This document shows, one piece after another, positions 27,175 through 37,829 of a stretch of DNA of 64,000 bases. Origin of the DNA: Flavobacteria bacterium GWA2_35_26 (GTDB taxonomy: Bacteria; Bacteroidota; Bacteroidia; Flavobacteriales; Flavobacteriaceae); the NCBI GenBank assembly GCA_001800905.1, contig MGWH01000001.1, positions 124,001 through 188,000 of the forward strand, given 5' to 3'. How positions within the stretch are numbered: the stretch's first letter is position 1; every line of letters starts with the position of its first letter. The notes below the pieces were generated by a model. It ran no database searches, was not told the origin of the DNA, and saw nothing but the letters and a program-made list of their open reading frames with translations. Both the position numbers and the translations under genes were made by a program.

Positions 27175-28052
27175 ATAAACGATTGAATTGTTTTTACAAG
27201 ACCATCTTTAGCAGAAATAGGTAATCTTTCAATTCCGAGAGAAGTTTTTATTTTTGAGTTAGATACTACAAAATTTTCAGTCAATTTATCCAAACGTTCA
27301 GTATTTAATGGTAAATGTAATACATCCCCAAATTTAGCAATTGTGTTAATTATTTTTTTAGAAATAGATATAATTTTTGCTTTTTTATTTGTTGTTGTAG
27401 CTATTATCTCAATTAATTCATTAGTTGATAAAGTTTCATCATCTGCTAAATTGTAAATTCCCGAAGGAATATCTTCTCGTTCAATTAGTTCTTTAATGAT
27501 AAACATCAAATTATCGATGCTGCAGAAAGAACGCTTATTTTCAAAAGCACCAAGTGGCCAAGGAATATTCTTTGAAACGAGTTTGTACAATAAATTCAAA
27601 TTTCCTTTATTTCCAGGGCCGTGAATCATACAAGGCCTGAGTACATAAACTCTCTTACCCTCTGGAATTTTATTTGATAAAATATATTGTTCGGCTAGTA
27701 ATTTACTCTTACCATAGGGAGTTAATGGGTTCGGATGGCATTGCTCGGTTAATTCTCCTTCAAATTGGTCTGCAACTGCTTTAACTGAGCTGAGTGTAAT
27801 AAATACCTTCGCTTCAGTAGCAAGAAAAGCATCGTAAACTTTTTTAGTGAGCTCAGTATTGACTTCGTAATATTCTTGAGAAGCAGATGTATTTTTGAGG
27901 TCGTGGGCTTTGCCTGCGAGGTGGATAACTACTTCAGCACCATCAATATTTGATTCGTTACCTCTTGAAGAAACACAAATAACTTCATTTTTAAAATTAT
28001 TTAAAAATGAAGTACCAACAAAACCTGATGCACCTGTTATAAAAATACTCAT
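27171..28052 (-). CDS. NAD-dependent epimerase/dehydratase (SDR), probable lipid-linked or UDP-HexNAc 4-epimerase/reductase
   Basis: IFITGASGFVGTSFL, VIHLAGKAHDL, YGKSKLLAEQY. Confidence 0.87.
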   Translation of the reverse strand: MSIFITGASGFVGTSFLNNFKNEVICVSSRGNESNIDGAEVVIHLAGKAHDLKNTSASQEYYEVNTELTKKVYDAFLATEAKVFITLSSVKAVADQFEGELTEQCHPNPLTPYGKSKLLAEQYILSNKIPEGKRVYVLRPCMIHGPGNKGNLNLLYKLVSKNIPWPLGAFENKRSFCSIDNLMFIIKELIEREDIPSGIYNLADDETLSTNELIEIIATTTNKKAKIISISKKIINTIAKFGDVLHLPLNTERLDKLTENFVVSNSKIKTSLGIERLPISAKDGLVKTIQSFI

Positions 28053-29230
28053 GTATAACTCAAAATTGATTTTGCCATCAATTTATTGATGTAGCTACGT
28101 TTATATTTCAATTTAAATTCTTCTCGATCAATCGAATTTGATGGCATATCTGTCTTCAAAAATTCAACTAACTGTTTTGAATTACAAGGTTCAAAAACAT
28201 AACTGTCTGATACTTCATTTTTTATGAACTCAGCAGCAAACCCGGAAACACCAGCAATTATAGGTTTACCAAAAGTGGCCAACTCAAATATTTTAGATGG
28301 CAACACTTTTCTGAACGCTGGATAATCATTCAAATGAATAAAAAGATAGTCGGCATTATTGTAAATAACTTGCAGCTCCTTTCTGTTAACTGGTTTTTTG
28401 AGAACTACATTACATAATGATAATTTTTCAATTTCATCATTTAGCAATTTTTTTGTACCTCCATCTCCAATAACAGTAAATTCAAATTCACTACCAAGCT
28501 CATTAGCGGCATGTGGAATTACTTTATGGAGACCCTGTCCTTCTCCAATATTACCTGCATACACTATCGATTTTTTTGAAATGATTTTGTCTTTTTTCTC
28601 GATAGATGAAAATGAAACTAAAAATTCTTCATCAATACCATTTGTGTAAAAAGTAAATTCTGTATTCTTGAATTTAGAGAAATACGATTTAAACCCGCCT
28701 GATATTAAATTGATATGTTTTGCATAATTGAAAGTCTTATTTTCAATCAACTTTAAGATTGGAAGAATCCCCAGTTTAAGAATCTTAGATTTAAACACAT
28801 CCGACATTGTATCAACAAATATGTCTCTAATATCTAAATACAATGGAGAATTAGATTTTTTTGCAATCGTATATCCTAAATATGCGGTGAACAATCTGCT
28901 TGATGAGGCGAATACCAAATCTGGTCGCTTGTTCTTATTTAACTTAATTACCTCTAAATAAAACGTTTTAAAAGAAAATACTTGATCCAACATGCCGCTT
29001 TTGTGTGCTGGCAATGAAATTCTATGTATTCTTAAATTTCCTTCTTCTTCAAACTTAGGGGCACTTTGCTCAAAAGTGCTATATCGATTAGGAAGTGTGG
29101 TATAAACATCAACAATAATATCCTTCTCACGGGCTTGTTTAGCTAACTCTATTGCCAATGGGGAATTCCGAAAAGACCCAGCACATAAATCCGGTTGAAA
29201 ATAAAATGTTAAATAAACTATTCTTTTCAT
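28049..29230 (-). CDS. Glycosyltransferase family 4 (WbuB-like)
   Basis: Two-domain GT-B layout; IVYAGNIGEGQGLHKVIPHA, PSKIFELATFGKPIIAGVSGFAAEFI. Confidence 0.88.
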   Translation of the reverse strand: MKRIVYLTFYFQPDLCAGSFRNSPLAIELAKQAREKDIIVDVYTTLPNRYSTFEQSAPKFEEEGNLRIHRISLPAHKSGMLDQVFSFKTFYLEVIKLNKNKRPDLVFASSSRLFTAYLGYTIAKKSNSPLYLDIRDIFVDTMSDVFKSKILKLGILPILKLIENKTFNYAKHINLISGGFKSYFSKFKNTEFTFYTNGIDEEFLVSFSSIEKKDKIISKKSIVYAGNIGEGQGLHKVIPHAANELGSEFEFTVIGDGGTKKLLNDEIEKLSLCNVVLKKPVNRKELQVIYNNADYLFIHLNDYPAFRKVLPSKIFELATFGKPIIAGVSGFAAEFIKNEVSDSYVFEPCNSKQLVEFLKTDMPSNSIDREEFKLKYKRSYINKLMAKSILSYT

Positions 29231-30849
29231 TTACTCCAACTTATTGAAACTTTACTAGAAAATGGTGTAGTACCGTTAATTAGAATACATTTATTTTTTT
29301 TACTTGAACCAAATGAGTCATGATAAGTAGATGAAACAACATGTATTTTATGATCAGATGTGATTTTTACTAAATTTTCTGATAATTTATTTAAGAATAC
29401 AATATTATCAATCATTTCTACTTGAATATCTGGATGTATATACAATCGGTGTTGAATATTATTTTTTTTACCTGTTACCTCATCAATTATGTCAAGATTT
29501 CCATCACTCACATTCCATTTTCGATTATGTTTTGGTCTATTTAGCAAACGTTTATACCCATTATGAGTTGCTGAAATTTCTAAAGAATCACCAATTTTGG
29601 TTTTTACAATATTACTTATAATTGCCCTTCTTGCGACCCTGAAACCTGACCACACTTCCGAGGAATTTTTACCATCTATCTCAATAGTTGAATGTGCTGA
29701 AGTACTTCTTTGTCTTAAGCGTTCTTTTGAAAAACCATATTCGCTGGTTCCAGAATTTACAATTACCCTATTTCCTTTAATTGCTAATTCAAAAGATAAC
29801 GTATCAGCATGAGCATGACCTGGTAAATAGTCAGGGCCTATATGACCTATATCTATAATCAAATGTATATCTTTTTCCTTATAAACTCCAAAACCACTTT
29901 CCTCAAAATGATGAAACTTTATTTCTGATTTTATTTCTGACATTAACCCAAGTTCTAAAGCTAAATTATTTAGTTCATTAAAGCTAGGTGCTATACCATT
30001 AGCACAATCATTAAAATGCGATAATTCATTATTATTGTATTTCATTAAAGATAACCAATGCATACCCTTAAAATAATTATCAAGTATTTTTTGAGTTGGA
30101 AAACTTGGTGGCAAACCACAAGTTAGTTGATATAGATCTAATAAATCTTCCATAGCTAAAGCATGATACATTGGACTCAATTCAAAATGTGCACCATCAG
30201 ATAGAAATTGTTCATTCAATTCTTTACTCAATATTTTTATTGCCTTCTTATAAATTATTGATTTTTCATCAAGATTAAAAAAAACACACGCAAAAAGTAA
30301 GGCTTTGATATTCACAAACAGATGATTACCTAGAAGGTGGTATTCTGGTCTAGCAGCTAACCAACGAACTTGATTCCATAAACTCAATTGCCCCTCTTCT
30401 GTGAGACCCTTTGTATCCCAATGCCACTTTATCCAATTAACAATTCTGAGAGAGGTTGGATATGGTTCCCAACCTGTTCCTTTGCCATAGGGGTTTTCAA
30501 TTATCCATTTATAAACAATGTTTTTCTGAAACTCTATCTTATTTTGTTCTTTTTGTCTCAAAAAATCAAAATAATGTAAGTTATATCTCCATAATTTAGA
30601 AATTGATAAATCATCCCACCCAGTATCTAAAAGTTGATGCGTTTCATTTAAAAATGTAAAATTATCATAATCTAATGTTACATTATTCTTTGAAACACCA
30701 TTAAAAGAAATGCTACTATTAATAATAGGAAAGCTCTTTGTGTCAGTTATAGATCTTGGAAATAAGTAAAGAAATCTCCATACAATTTGTTTTAGCTTTA
30801 AATACTTTATTGTATGATAAAGTCTTGTAGTATAATTTAAAATATGCAA
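29227..30849 (-). CDS. Heparinase II/III family (alginate-lyase-like) protein
   Basis: WEPYPTSLRIVNWIKW, GNHLFVNIKALLFA, DIGHIGPDYLPGHAHADTLSFEL, STSAHSTIEIDGKNSSEVW. Confidence 0.9.
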   Translation of the reverse strand: MHILNYTTRLYHTIKYLKLKQIVWRFLYLFPRSITDTKSFPIINSSISFNGVSKNNVTLDYDNFTFLNETHQLLDTGWDDLSISKLWRYNLHYFDFLRQKEQNKIEFQKNIVYKWIIENPYGKGTGWEPYPTSLRIVNWIKWHWDTKGLTEEGQLSLWNQVRWLAARPEYHLLGNHLFVNIKALLFACVFFNLDEKSIIYKKAIKILSKELNEQFLSDGAHFELSPMYHALAMEDLLDLYQLTCGLPPSFPTQKILDNYFKGMHWLSLMKYNNNELSHFNDCANGIAPSFNELNNLALELGLMSEIKSEIKFHHFEESGFGVYKEKDIHLIIDIGHIGPDYLPGHAHADTLSFELAIKGNRVIVNSGTSEYGFSKERLRQRSTSAHSTIEIDGKNSSEVWSGFRVARRAIISNIVKTKIGDSLEISATHNGYKRLLNRPKHNRKWNVSDGNLDIIDEVTGKKNNIQHRLYIHPDIQVEMIDNIVFLNKLSENLVKITSDHKIHVVSSTYHDSFGSSKKNKCILINGTTPFSSKVSISWSK

Positions 30850-30885
30850 TATAATTCTATCTTTATTGTTAGATTTAAATAATAA

Positions 30886-32997
30886 TTACAATTCTATCCA
30901 TTGTCCTTTTTGAAGACTTTCAATTGCTGCAAAAGAAGCTTGAGTTGTATTCACAATTTCGTCAAATGGAATTAGTGCATTGCCCCCATTATTAGATTGC
31001 GAAATTAATTTATGAAATTGGTTTTTGTGTCCTTTATCTAGTGATGTTTTTAGCTTAGAAAATCCTTTAAAACCATATCCATTTGTGATTCTAAAGTTAT
31101 CCATAATTAAGGTTCTTTCTTGCGAATACACCTCCACACGTTCTTTTGAATAGGATTTTGATCCATTAGAAAAATAATTAATCACTCCTGTAGAACCATT
31201 TTCATATTTTAAAAGAATGCTTGCGTTGTCGGTATTTTCTTCTGGATTAATACCCATTGCGTTCATGCAAACTGCTTTAACTTTACTACCTGTTAAATAG
31301 GTGATTAAATCTATAAAATGACAGGCTTCGCCAATGATTCTGCCTCCCCCCACAAGCATATCGTGTACCCAAACATTTGCTGGAATATTTCCTGCGTTCA
31401 TGGTGGCAATGACATTCATTTGAGAATTACCTAATAGTGCTTTCATTTTTTCGGCATGAGGTGAAAATCTACGATTGAAACCAACCATCACCGCTTTTCC
31501 TGATTTTTGTTGTGCTTCAATTACTTTATCTAATTCATCTTTATTTAAAGCTAAGGGTTTTTCAACAAAAACGTGTTTACCAGCTTCTAGGCATTTTATG
31601 GTCATGTTTGCATGCAAGTTGTGTCTGGTTGTAATTAAAACCAAATCGACTTCATTGTCTTGCAAAACATCCTCCACATTTGTTGTAGAATGAGAAAAAC
31701 CATATTTTTGAGCCATTGCAGTGCCTGTTACACCACCTTTACTTGCAATGTATTTGTATTGAGCACCACTGCCTTTTAGTGCAGGAAGCATGGTCATTTT
31801 TGTAAAATTTCCGGCACCGATAATTCCAATTACGCCTTTTTGACCAGTATAAGAAACCTCTTTTAACTGAATGGTTGTTTTAGGCTTTTCGTTTGATTCT
31901 TCATATTTTAAAATGGATGCGATGGATTTGCTTGAACCAATTTCGCCATAAATTTTTAAGTAATCGTTTAACGGAATTACTTCGGTAATCATTTCGTTCA
32001 CCTGAATTTTTTCTGATGCTATGGCGTGCAAAATGGCTTCGAAATTTCTTTTTTCAGTCCATCTTACAAAGGGTAACGGATAATCGTTTCCACTGTTTTC
32101 ATAGTTTTCATCATACCTACCTGGACCATACGAGCAAGAAACTTGAAATGACAATTCTTTTTCATAAAATTCTGCTCTACTAAGATTTAAACCTATAACT
32201 CCAACTAGAATAATACGTCCTCTTTTGCGAGACATCTTTGCAGATTGCGAAATGATTTCGTCAGTTTTGGCTGATGCTGTGATAATTACGCCATCTGCAC
32301 CTATCCTATTGGTTTGTTCTTCTACAAACTTTACCACATCTCCATTTTTTGGGTTGAATGGTAGGATGCCCCATTTTTTGGCAAGGTTTAATTTGCTGTC
32401 ATCCACATCAACACCAATTACTTTACAACCGTTTGCAGCTAATAATTGGGCTGTAAGCAAACCAATAAGACCTAATCCTGTAACAACAATAGTTTCGCCA
32501 AGGGTTGGGTTGAGCAATCGAATACCTTGAAGACCAATAGAACCAATAACGGTAAAAGCAGCTTGCTCATCAGAAACATTATCTGGTATGTGTGCCACCA
32601 AATTTTTAGGAATGGCTACAAACTCTGCATGTTGCCCGTTGGAAGCAACTCTATCGCCTACTTTAAACTCGCTCACTCCCTCGCCAACTGCAATTACTTT
32701 ACCTACATTGCAATATCCTAATGGTAATGGCTCTCCCAACTTGTTGAAGACTGCTTCTAAGGTTGGCATTAAGCCTTCTGTTTTGATTTTGTCTAAAACT
32801 TGTTTTACTTTATCGGGTTGTTGTCTCGCTTTTGAAATGAGGTTTGATTTTCCAAATTCGACCAACATTCGTTCGGTACCTAAAGAAACTAACGAACGAG
32901 TTGTCTGTATTAATACGTTTCCTTTGCTTACTTGTGGTGCAGGAACTTCTTCTAGAATGGTTTGTCCTGTTTTGAAGGATTGTATGATTTGTTTCAC
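30886..32997 (-). CDS. Bi-domain oxidoreductase: Zn-alcohol dehydrogenase-like plus Gfo/Idh/MocA
   Basis: N-terminal MDR fold (VTGLGLIGLLTAQLLAANGCKVIGVD) fused to Gfo/Idh (GIIGAGNFTKMTMLPAL, AGKHVFVEKPLAL). Confidence 0.93.
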   Translation of the reverse strand: MKQIIQSFKTGQTILEEVPAPQVSKGNVLIQTTRSLVSLGTERMLVEFGKSNLISKARQQPDKVKQVLDKIKTEGLMPTLEAVFNKLGEPLPLGYCNVGKVIAVGEGVSEFKVGDRVASNGQHAEFVAIPKNLVAHIPDNVSDEQAAFTVIGSIGLQGIRLLNPTLGETIVVTGLGLIGLLTAQLLAANGCKVIGVDVDDSKLNLAKKWGILPFNPKNGDVVKFVEEQTNRIGADGVIITASAKTDEIISQSAKMSRKRGRIILVGVIGLNLSRAEFYEKELSFQVSCSYGPGRYDENYENSGNDYPLPFVRWTEKRNFEAILHAIASEKIQVNEMITEVIPLNDYLKIYGEIGSSKSIASILKYEESNEKPKTTIQLKEVSYTGQKGVIGIIGAGNFTKMTMLPALKGSGAQYKYIASKGGVTGTAMAQKYGFSHSTTNVEDVLQDNEVDLVLITTRHNLHANMTIKCLEAGKHVFVEKPLALNKDELDKVIEAQQKSGKAVMVGFNRRFSPHAEKMKALLGNSQMNVIATMNAGNIPANVWVHDMLVGGGRIIGEACHFIDLITYLTGSKVKAVCMNAMGINPEENTDNASILLKYENGSTGVINYFSNGSKSYSKERVEVYSQERTLIMDNFRITNGYGFKGFSKLKTSLDKGHKNQFHKLISQSNNGGNALIPFDEIVNTTQASFAAIESLQKGQWIEL

Positions 32998-33039
32998 TTA
33001 ATGAAATTTTTTTGATTAAATTATATTCTAAAATATTTA

Positions 33040-34071
33040 CTACAAAAATTTATTTTTTAGTTGTAGCGCTTTCTTTTCAATTAAAAACCAAGATAAAATA
33101 CTAATAGCAATTGTTATTATTATAGTTAAAAATAAATATTTAACATCTCCTAAATAACCAAATGAAATTAAAGAATTAATGACAAGCATGTGATAAATAT
33201 ACATTCCGTAGGATATGTCATTTCCTTTTAAAAATAAACTAAGTTTTGGTAAAGTATATGCTAATGAAATAGTTACAATTGAGAGTAGTAAATTTGATAT
33301 TAACTGTAAATTTACAGGTGTGTATGAAGGTTTTACATCAAAAATTAAATTGAAAATTATATAAAACAATAACCAATATAAAGCTTTACCTTCTATTAAT
33401 TTTTTTAATTTATCCCAAAATAAATACATCATTGAACCTGTTAAGAAACAATATAAATATGGTACAATACTAACGCCTAATAATTTAATTACTAATGTTT
33501 CAGGCATACCTTGCTTGCTTGATATATAAAAACTAAATGCTAATGAAAATATAATAAAAAATAAAAATTTGTAAACTATTCTAATTTTTTTTAATAATAA
33601 AATAATTAAAGGAAGAAAAATGTAAAATTGAAGTTCAACCGGAATAGTCCATAAACTTCCGTTAGGAGTACCTACTCCCCATGATCTTAAAACATCGGGA
33701 GTCCAAAATTGAAAAACTGTTACTTGCGTAAAAATCCATTTTATAATAGTCCAACTAAAAATGTCATTAAAGGCAATTATATTAAAAAATAATAACAATC
33801 CTAATGTTATAATAAAACAAAACCATAAAGCTGGAAAAAGGCGCAAAAATCTATTAATAAAATATTTTTTCAAATCTTTATTTCTGTCAAAAGATGAAAA
33901 TATTAAAAATCCGCTAATAGTAAAAAACATTAAAACCCCTGGAAAATGAGATAATATATTGGTGAATTTATTTAAATTACTAATTTCTAGATGCGAAATT
34001 GCATGTTGAAATAAAACTTCAATCGCTGCAACCAAACGTAAAAGGTCAAAATTATTTTCTCTAGATATCAT
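33040..34071 (-). CDS. Acyltransferase family 3 (OafA-like) integral membrane protein
   Basis: NFDLLRLVAAIEVLFQHA, FFTISGFLIFSSF, WTIPVELQFYIFLPL, many TM segments. Confidence 0.93.
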   Translation of the reverse strand: MISRENNFDLLRLVAAIEVLFQHAISHLEISNLNKFTNILSHFPGVLMFFTISGFLIFSSFDRNKDLKKYFINRFLRLFPALWFCFIITLGLLLFFNIIAFNDIFSWTIIKWIFTQVTVFQFWTPDVLRSWGVGTPNGSLWTIPVELQFYIFLPLIILLLKKIRIVYKFLFFIIFSLAFSFYISSKQGMPETLVIKLLGVSIVPYLYCFLTGSMMYLFWDKLKKLIEGKALYWLLFYIIFNLIFDVKPSYTPVNLQLISNLLLSIVTISLAYTLPKLSLFLKGNDISYGMYIYHMLVINSLISFGYLGDVKYLFLTIIITIAISILSWFLIEKKALQLKNKFL

Positions 34072-34107
34072 TATAAATATTTTTTTTGGTATTGTATTAA
34101 ATACGCA

Positions 34108-34881
34108 TTATTTTGTTAATTGATATAACTTAAATCTTTCTTCTAAATCGGGATAATTAATTAGTACAGCTCGGTATTTACCTTTAAAAACAAACAAGCT
34201 CCCGGCTGCTACACCAATAGTTTTATATTTATTTATCGCTTCTTCAATATTCTCTAAACTACCTGCCCCCCCCATTATTGTCATGGGCATATCGGTTTGT
34301 TCTCTAATTAAATCAAATAATTTAAAATCAAAACCTTGCATTTTACCATCATTATCTACTGAATTAATAACTAATTCTCCAATACCTATTTCAACTAATT
34401 GTTTTATAAAATCATTTAATTTAACATTGGCAGTCTTTTTTGCATTATGTGTTACAATTTCATATCCACCAAATAATTTTTTCTTTTTGATATCTAATAC
34501 AACCACTACACTTTGTACGCCTACAGCGTTTCCAATTTGTTTTAGAATGGTTGTATTATTAATTGCAGCAGCACTAAGAGCAACTTTTTCTGCACCAAGA
34601 CTGATGATTTTTTTGGCTTGTTCCACAGTTGTAACGCCACCACCATAACAAAATGGCATTCGACATTCAATAGCTAGGTTTTTAATAAGTTCAAAATCGG
34701 GACCTCTATTTTCAGAAGTTGCATCAATGTCAAGGACAATTAATTCGTCAACTTCTTTTTCATTAAAAATTTTAACGGCATTTAGCGGGTCGCCTACGTA
34801 CTTAGGATCTTTAAAATTTGTAGTTTTAACTAATCCTTTTTTATGAACTAAAAGGCAGGGTGTAATTCTAGATCTAAGCAT
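34108..34881 (-). CDS. HisF-like cyclase of the acetamidino-sugar modification type (WbpI/WbuZ family)
   Basis: RITPCLLVHKKGLVKTTNFKDPKYVGDPLNAVKIFNEKEVDELIVLDIDA; CYGGGVTTVEQAKKI. Confidence 0.92.
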   Translation of the reverse strand: MLRSRITPCLLVHKKGLVKTTNFKDPKYVGDPLNAVKIFNEKEVDELIVLDIDATSENRGPDFELIKNLAIECRMPFCYGGGVTTVEQAKKIISLGAEKVALSAAAINNTTILKQIGNAVGVQSVVVVLDIKKKKLFGGYEIVTHNAKKTANVKLNDFIKQLVEIGIGELVINSVDNDGKMQGFDFKLFDLIREQTDMPMTIMGGAGSLENIEEAINKYKTIGVAAGSLFVFKGKYRAVLINYPDLEERFKLYQLTK

Positions 34882-35495
34882 TATAAATTTGCAAAATTAT
34901 TTAATAATTTAACCCCGTTTTGATGGCTTTTTTCAGGATGGAATTGAATTCCGAAAACATTTTCTCTATATACAGCAGAGGCAAAAGTTGCACCATAATT
35001 GGTCGTAGCCAAAATGTTATTTTTATCATCACATTCAAAATAATAGGTATGTAAAAAATAAAACCCAAAATCAGGGTCAATATCTTTTAACAACTCATTA
35101 TTTTTTAATACTTCGATAGAGTTCCAACCCAAATGTGGAAGTTTTGGTTTTTGTAAAATCAGGTTAGCATCTATTTTTTTTACTTTCCCCTTTATGTAGC
35201 CCAAGCCTTTACAAGTGCCTTCTTCACTACTATCAGCTAGAATTTGCATACCTACGCATATACCCATAATTGGCACATTATTTTCAAGCACCTCTTTATC
35301 TAAAACCTTTCTAAACCCTGTGCTATCCAATTTGGACATAGTCTCATCGAAAGCGCCAACACCTGGTAAGAATATTTTTTTAGCACCAATAACTTGCTCA
35401 GGAGATGAAGCAATTGTATATGGTACTTTTAGTTTTTCGTAAATATTGGCAATAGCTTTGATATTTCCTGAGCCATAATCAATTATCGTTATCAT
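34881..35495 (-). CDS. HisH-like glutamine amidotransferase
   Basis: IIDYGSGNIKAIANIYEKL, GICVGMQILADSSEEG nucleophile, FGIQFHPEKSHQNG. Confidence 0.94.
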   Translation of the reverse strand: MITIIDYGSGNIKAIANIYEKLKVPYTIASSPEQVIGAKKIFLPGVGAFDETMSKLDSTGFRKVLDKEVLENNVPIMGICVGMQILADSSEEGTCKGLGYIKGKVKKIDANLILQKPKLPHLGWNSIEVLKNNELLKDIDPDFGFYFLHTYYFECDDKNNILATTNYGATFASAVYRENVFGIQFHPEKSHQNGVKLLNNFANL

Positions 35496-36628
35496 CTTTT
35501 GATTGACTTTTCTACTCCAATAAATTTTAAAAATTTCGCTCCAAATTTAAACATTGATAATTGGTTTTTATAATTCCAATAAAACTTTTTAGGCATCGTT
35601 AAATAACCTCTAAGCTCTTCAATAGTTATGCCTAATTTAGTTGCAATGTACTTAAATTCTTCATCAATTATTTCAGGATTGTATGCAGGCTTTGACATTT
35701 TTTCTAATGCTTTTTCCCTAGATAATTGACCTGTCAATATCAAACTTGAATACTGGACTCTTCTTGTATCAAAACCAAATCGTTCAGGTAGCCAATAACC
35801 TTCATAAAATTTTGTGAAACGTGATTCAAAATGCTTTTGAGGATAAGGTGTCCATCCGTAGGTGTCTGCCAACAATTTCAATGCATCTTCTTTTACATAA
35901 GGCATATAATTTAATGGTTTAACCACATTTACTCCCTTGATATATTTAAGATAAAATTTATGTTTTAAAATAGGACTAAAAGGGTAAGTCTCCATTTTAT
36001 TTGTACTAAATTGTTTTCTAATGTCCCTTATTTGAGCCATATCGGTACCATAATACAAAAATTCCATTGGGTTTCTTACACACTCAGTAGAGATATTGCC
36101 TCCATTTAAAATATACTTGATGTTATATTTGTTAGCAAAATTGTATAAAGTAGCAATAAAGGCATGATCCTGTGGAATATCTAAATGTGGAACTCCCGAT
36201 TTAAAAAAAGCCAATTGAAAATCTTTCATTTCCTCCCAATTTATCACTTCTGTGTATAAATCTAAGCCCAATTTATCAATCATAACTTGAATGTTATGTA
36301 CTGCAAGTTCAGAATTCCAACCACCATCCACATGGAAAACTAAGGGTCTAAGACCAAGTTCTTTTACTGAAAGATGTAATAGATAAGAACTATCCACCCC
36401 ACCGCTCATGCCGAGAATACAATCAAAATCTTTACCTTTTCCGTCATTTTTTATTTTCTCTACAATGGCTTGCACTTCTGCTCTACCCTTTTCGTCTGTA
36501 TGCCAATTAGGTTTGACATTTGTATAAAAGTCATTGCAATGATCACAAACGCCTGTTACATCAAAAACAATTTTTGAATCTGAAGTGTCCATGATACAGT
36601 TGGAACATATTTGGTAGTTTCTTTCCAT
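35492..36628 (-). CDS. N-acetyl sugar amidotransferase (WbpG/PseA family)
   Basis: CSNCIMDTSD, CDHCNDF, PP-loop CILGMSGGVDSSYLLHL. Confidence 0.94.
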   Translation of the reverse strand: MERNYQICSNCIMDTSDSKIVFDVTGVCDHCNDFYTNVKPNWHTDEKGRAEVQAIVEKIKNDGKGKDFDCILGMSGGVDSSYLLHLSVKELGLRPLVFHVDGGWNSELAVHNIQVMIDKLGLDLYTEVINWEEMKDFQLAFFKSGVPHLDIPQDHAFIATLYNFANKYNIKYILNGGNISTECVRNPMEFLYYGTDMAQIRDIRKQFSTNKMETYPFSPILKHKFYLKYIKGVNVVKPLNYMPYVKEDALKLLADTYGWTPYPQKHFESRFTKFYEGYWLPERFGFDTRRVQYSSLILTGQLSREKALEKMSKPAYNPEIIDEEFKYIATKLGITIEELRGYLTMPKKFYWNYKNQLSMFKFGAKFLKFIGVEKSIKR

Positions 36629-36637
36629 AATTTAGTT

Positions 36638-37750
36638 TTATTGAAATAAAAGTTTTTGAAGTTTTTTGAATGATTCCTTTTGATCAAACAATTCAAGTGC
36701 GGTTCTACTTGGAATAAATGGAGTTTTGTTAATTTCTTTAGCTTTATTTATAGCGTCAATTAACCAATTATTATCTGATAAGTTAACAATTATAATTCTA
36801 GATTTCATACATTCTGGAAGTGAATCATAATAAGAGTTATATGAAATAGCAACCGGACTGCCACAAAAAATAGCTTCATATACACTTCTTGGAGAAGAAT
36901 CACTGCTAGGAATTGACATTACTAATTCACACTCTGAAAGCAATTCATACATTTTAATTCTATCAACACGACCTAAATCAAGGTCATTTGCTTGTATTAG
37001 AGAATTACATTCTGTTTTATACAAGCTTTCATAAAATGGATAAATAAATGTTATACAATAATTAGATTCTGTTTGATTTCTTACTTGCAGGACCTCTTTT
37101 ATTCTATATAGTTCTGTAAATCCTCTAATTGACAGAATACCTGAACGATGTGATATTTTTTGATTTAAAATATTTAAGCTTTTTTGAAATTTTTTTATTG
37201 AGGAAACATCTATACCATTTTGAATAATATAGGCATTTTTTTTAGATAAATTAAAAACTCCTTCTTGCATTTTCTTAGAATCTACAGTTATATGTTTAGC
37301 CATTTTTAATCCATAAACTGTAAAATGTTTATAAAATTTTGACCTATATGGCTTTACCAAAATATCACTTCCCTGAGGCGTACCAATATAACTTACCTTA
37401 GCAGCCCTTGCTAAAACTAAGTAATACATCGAATGCGCATGATAAATAGCGTTTGGATGTTTTTTTGCAAAACGTTTTAATAAAATAACCTGAAGAGGCA
37501 GCACTAATAATTTTAAAAGATTACGCCATTTATCTCCTAATGAAGATTGATTTTGGAATAAAAAACGATCTAAAATTAATAGCTTATAAACTTTGTCTTT
37601 ATCATTAATTATTTTTTTAAATCCTTCACCAGCAATCAAATCGGTTAATACACAACATTCCTTGTCAAGCATTAGTTCCTTTGAACTTTTATACCAATCC
37701 ATTGCATGAAAGTCACGTGCACCACACAAAAAAACTAATTTATTTGACAT
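36638..37750 (-). CDS. Glycosyltransferase (GT4-like)
   Basis: YHAHSMYYLVLARAAKVSYIGTPQGSDILV, ITVDSKKMQEGV, YELLSECELVMSIPSSDSSPRSVYEAIFCGSPVA. Confidence 0.8.
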   Translation of the reverse strand: MSNKLVFLCGARDFHAMDWYKSSKELMLDKECCVLTDLIAGEGFKKIINDKDKVYKLLILDRFLFQNQSSLGDKWRNLLKLLVLPLQVILLKRFAKKHPNAIYHAHSMYYLVLARAAKVSYIGTPQGSDILVKPYRSKFYKHFTVYGLKMAKHITVDSKKMQEGVFNLSKKNAYIIQNGIDVSSIKKFQKSLNILNQKISHRSGILSIRGFTELYRIKEVLQVRNQTESNYCITFIYPFYESLYKTECNSLIQANDLDLGRVDRIKMYELLSECELVMSIPSSDSSPRSVYEAIFCGSPVAISYNSYYDSLPECMKSRIIIVNLSDNNWLIDAINKAKEINKTPFIPSRTALELFDQKESFKKLQKLLFQ

Positions 37751-37829
37751 TTATTTTAACAATTATTTTATTACAAATATATAATTCCATCTTTTGACTT
37801 TTTGAAATAAAACAAATATACTATACAAA

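Noticed and set aside
34108-35495. hisF/hisH as part of a histidine operon
   Set aside because: No other his genes nearby; the WbpG-like amidotransferase partner and HisF subtype point to amidino-sugar modification.
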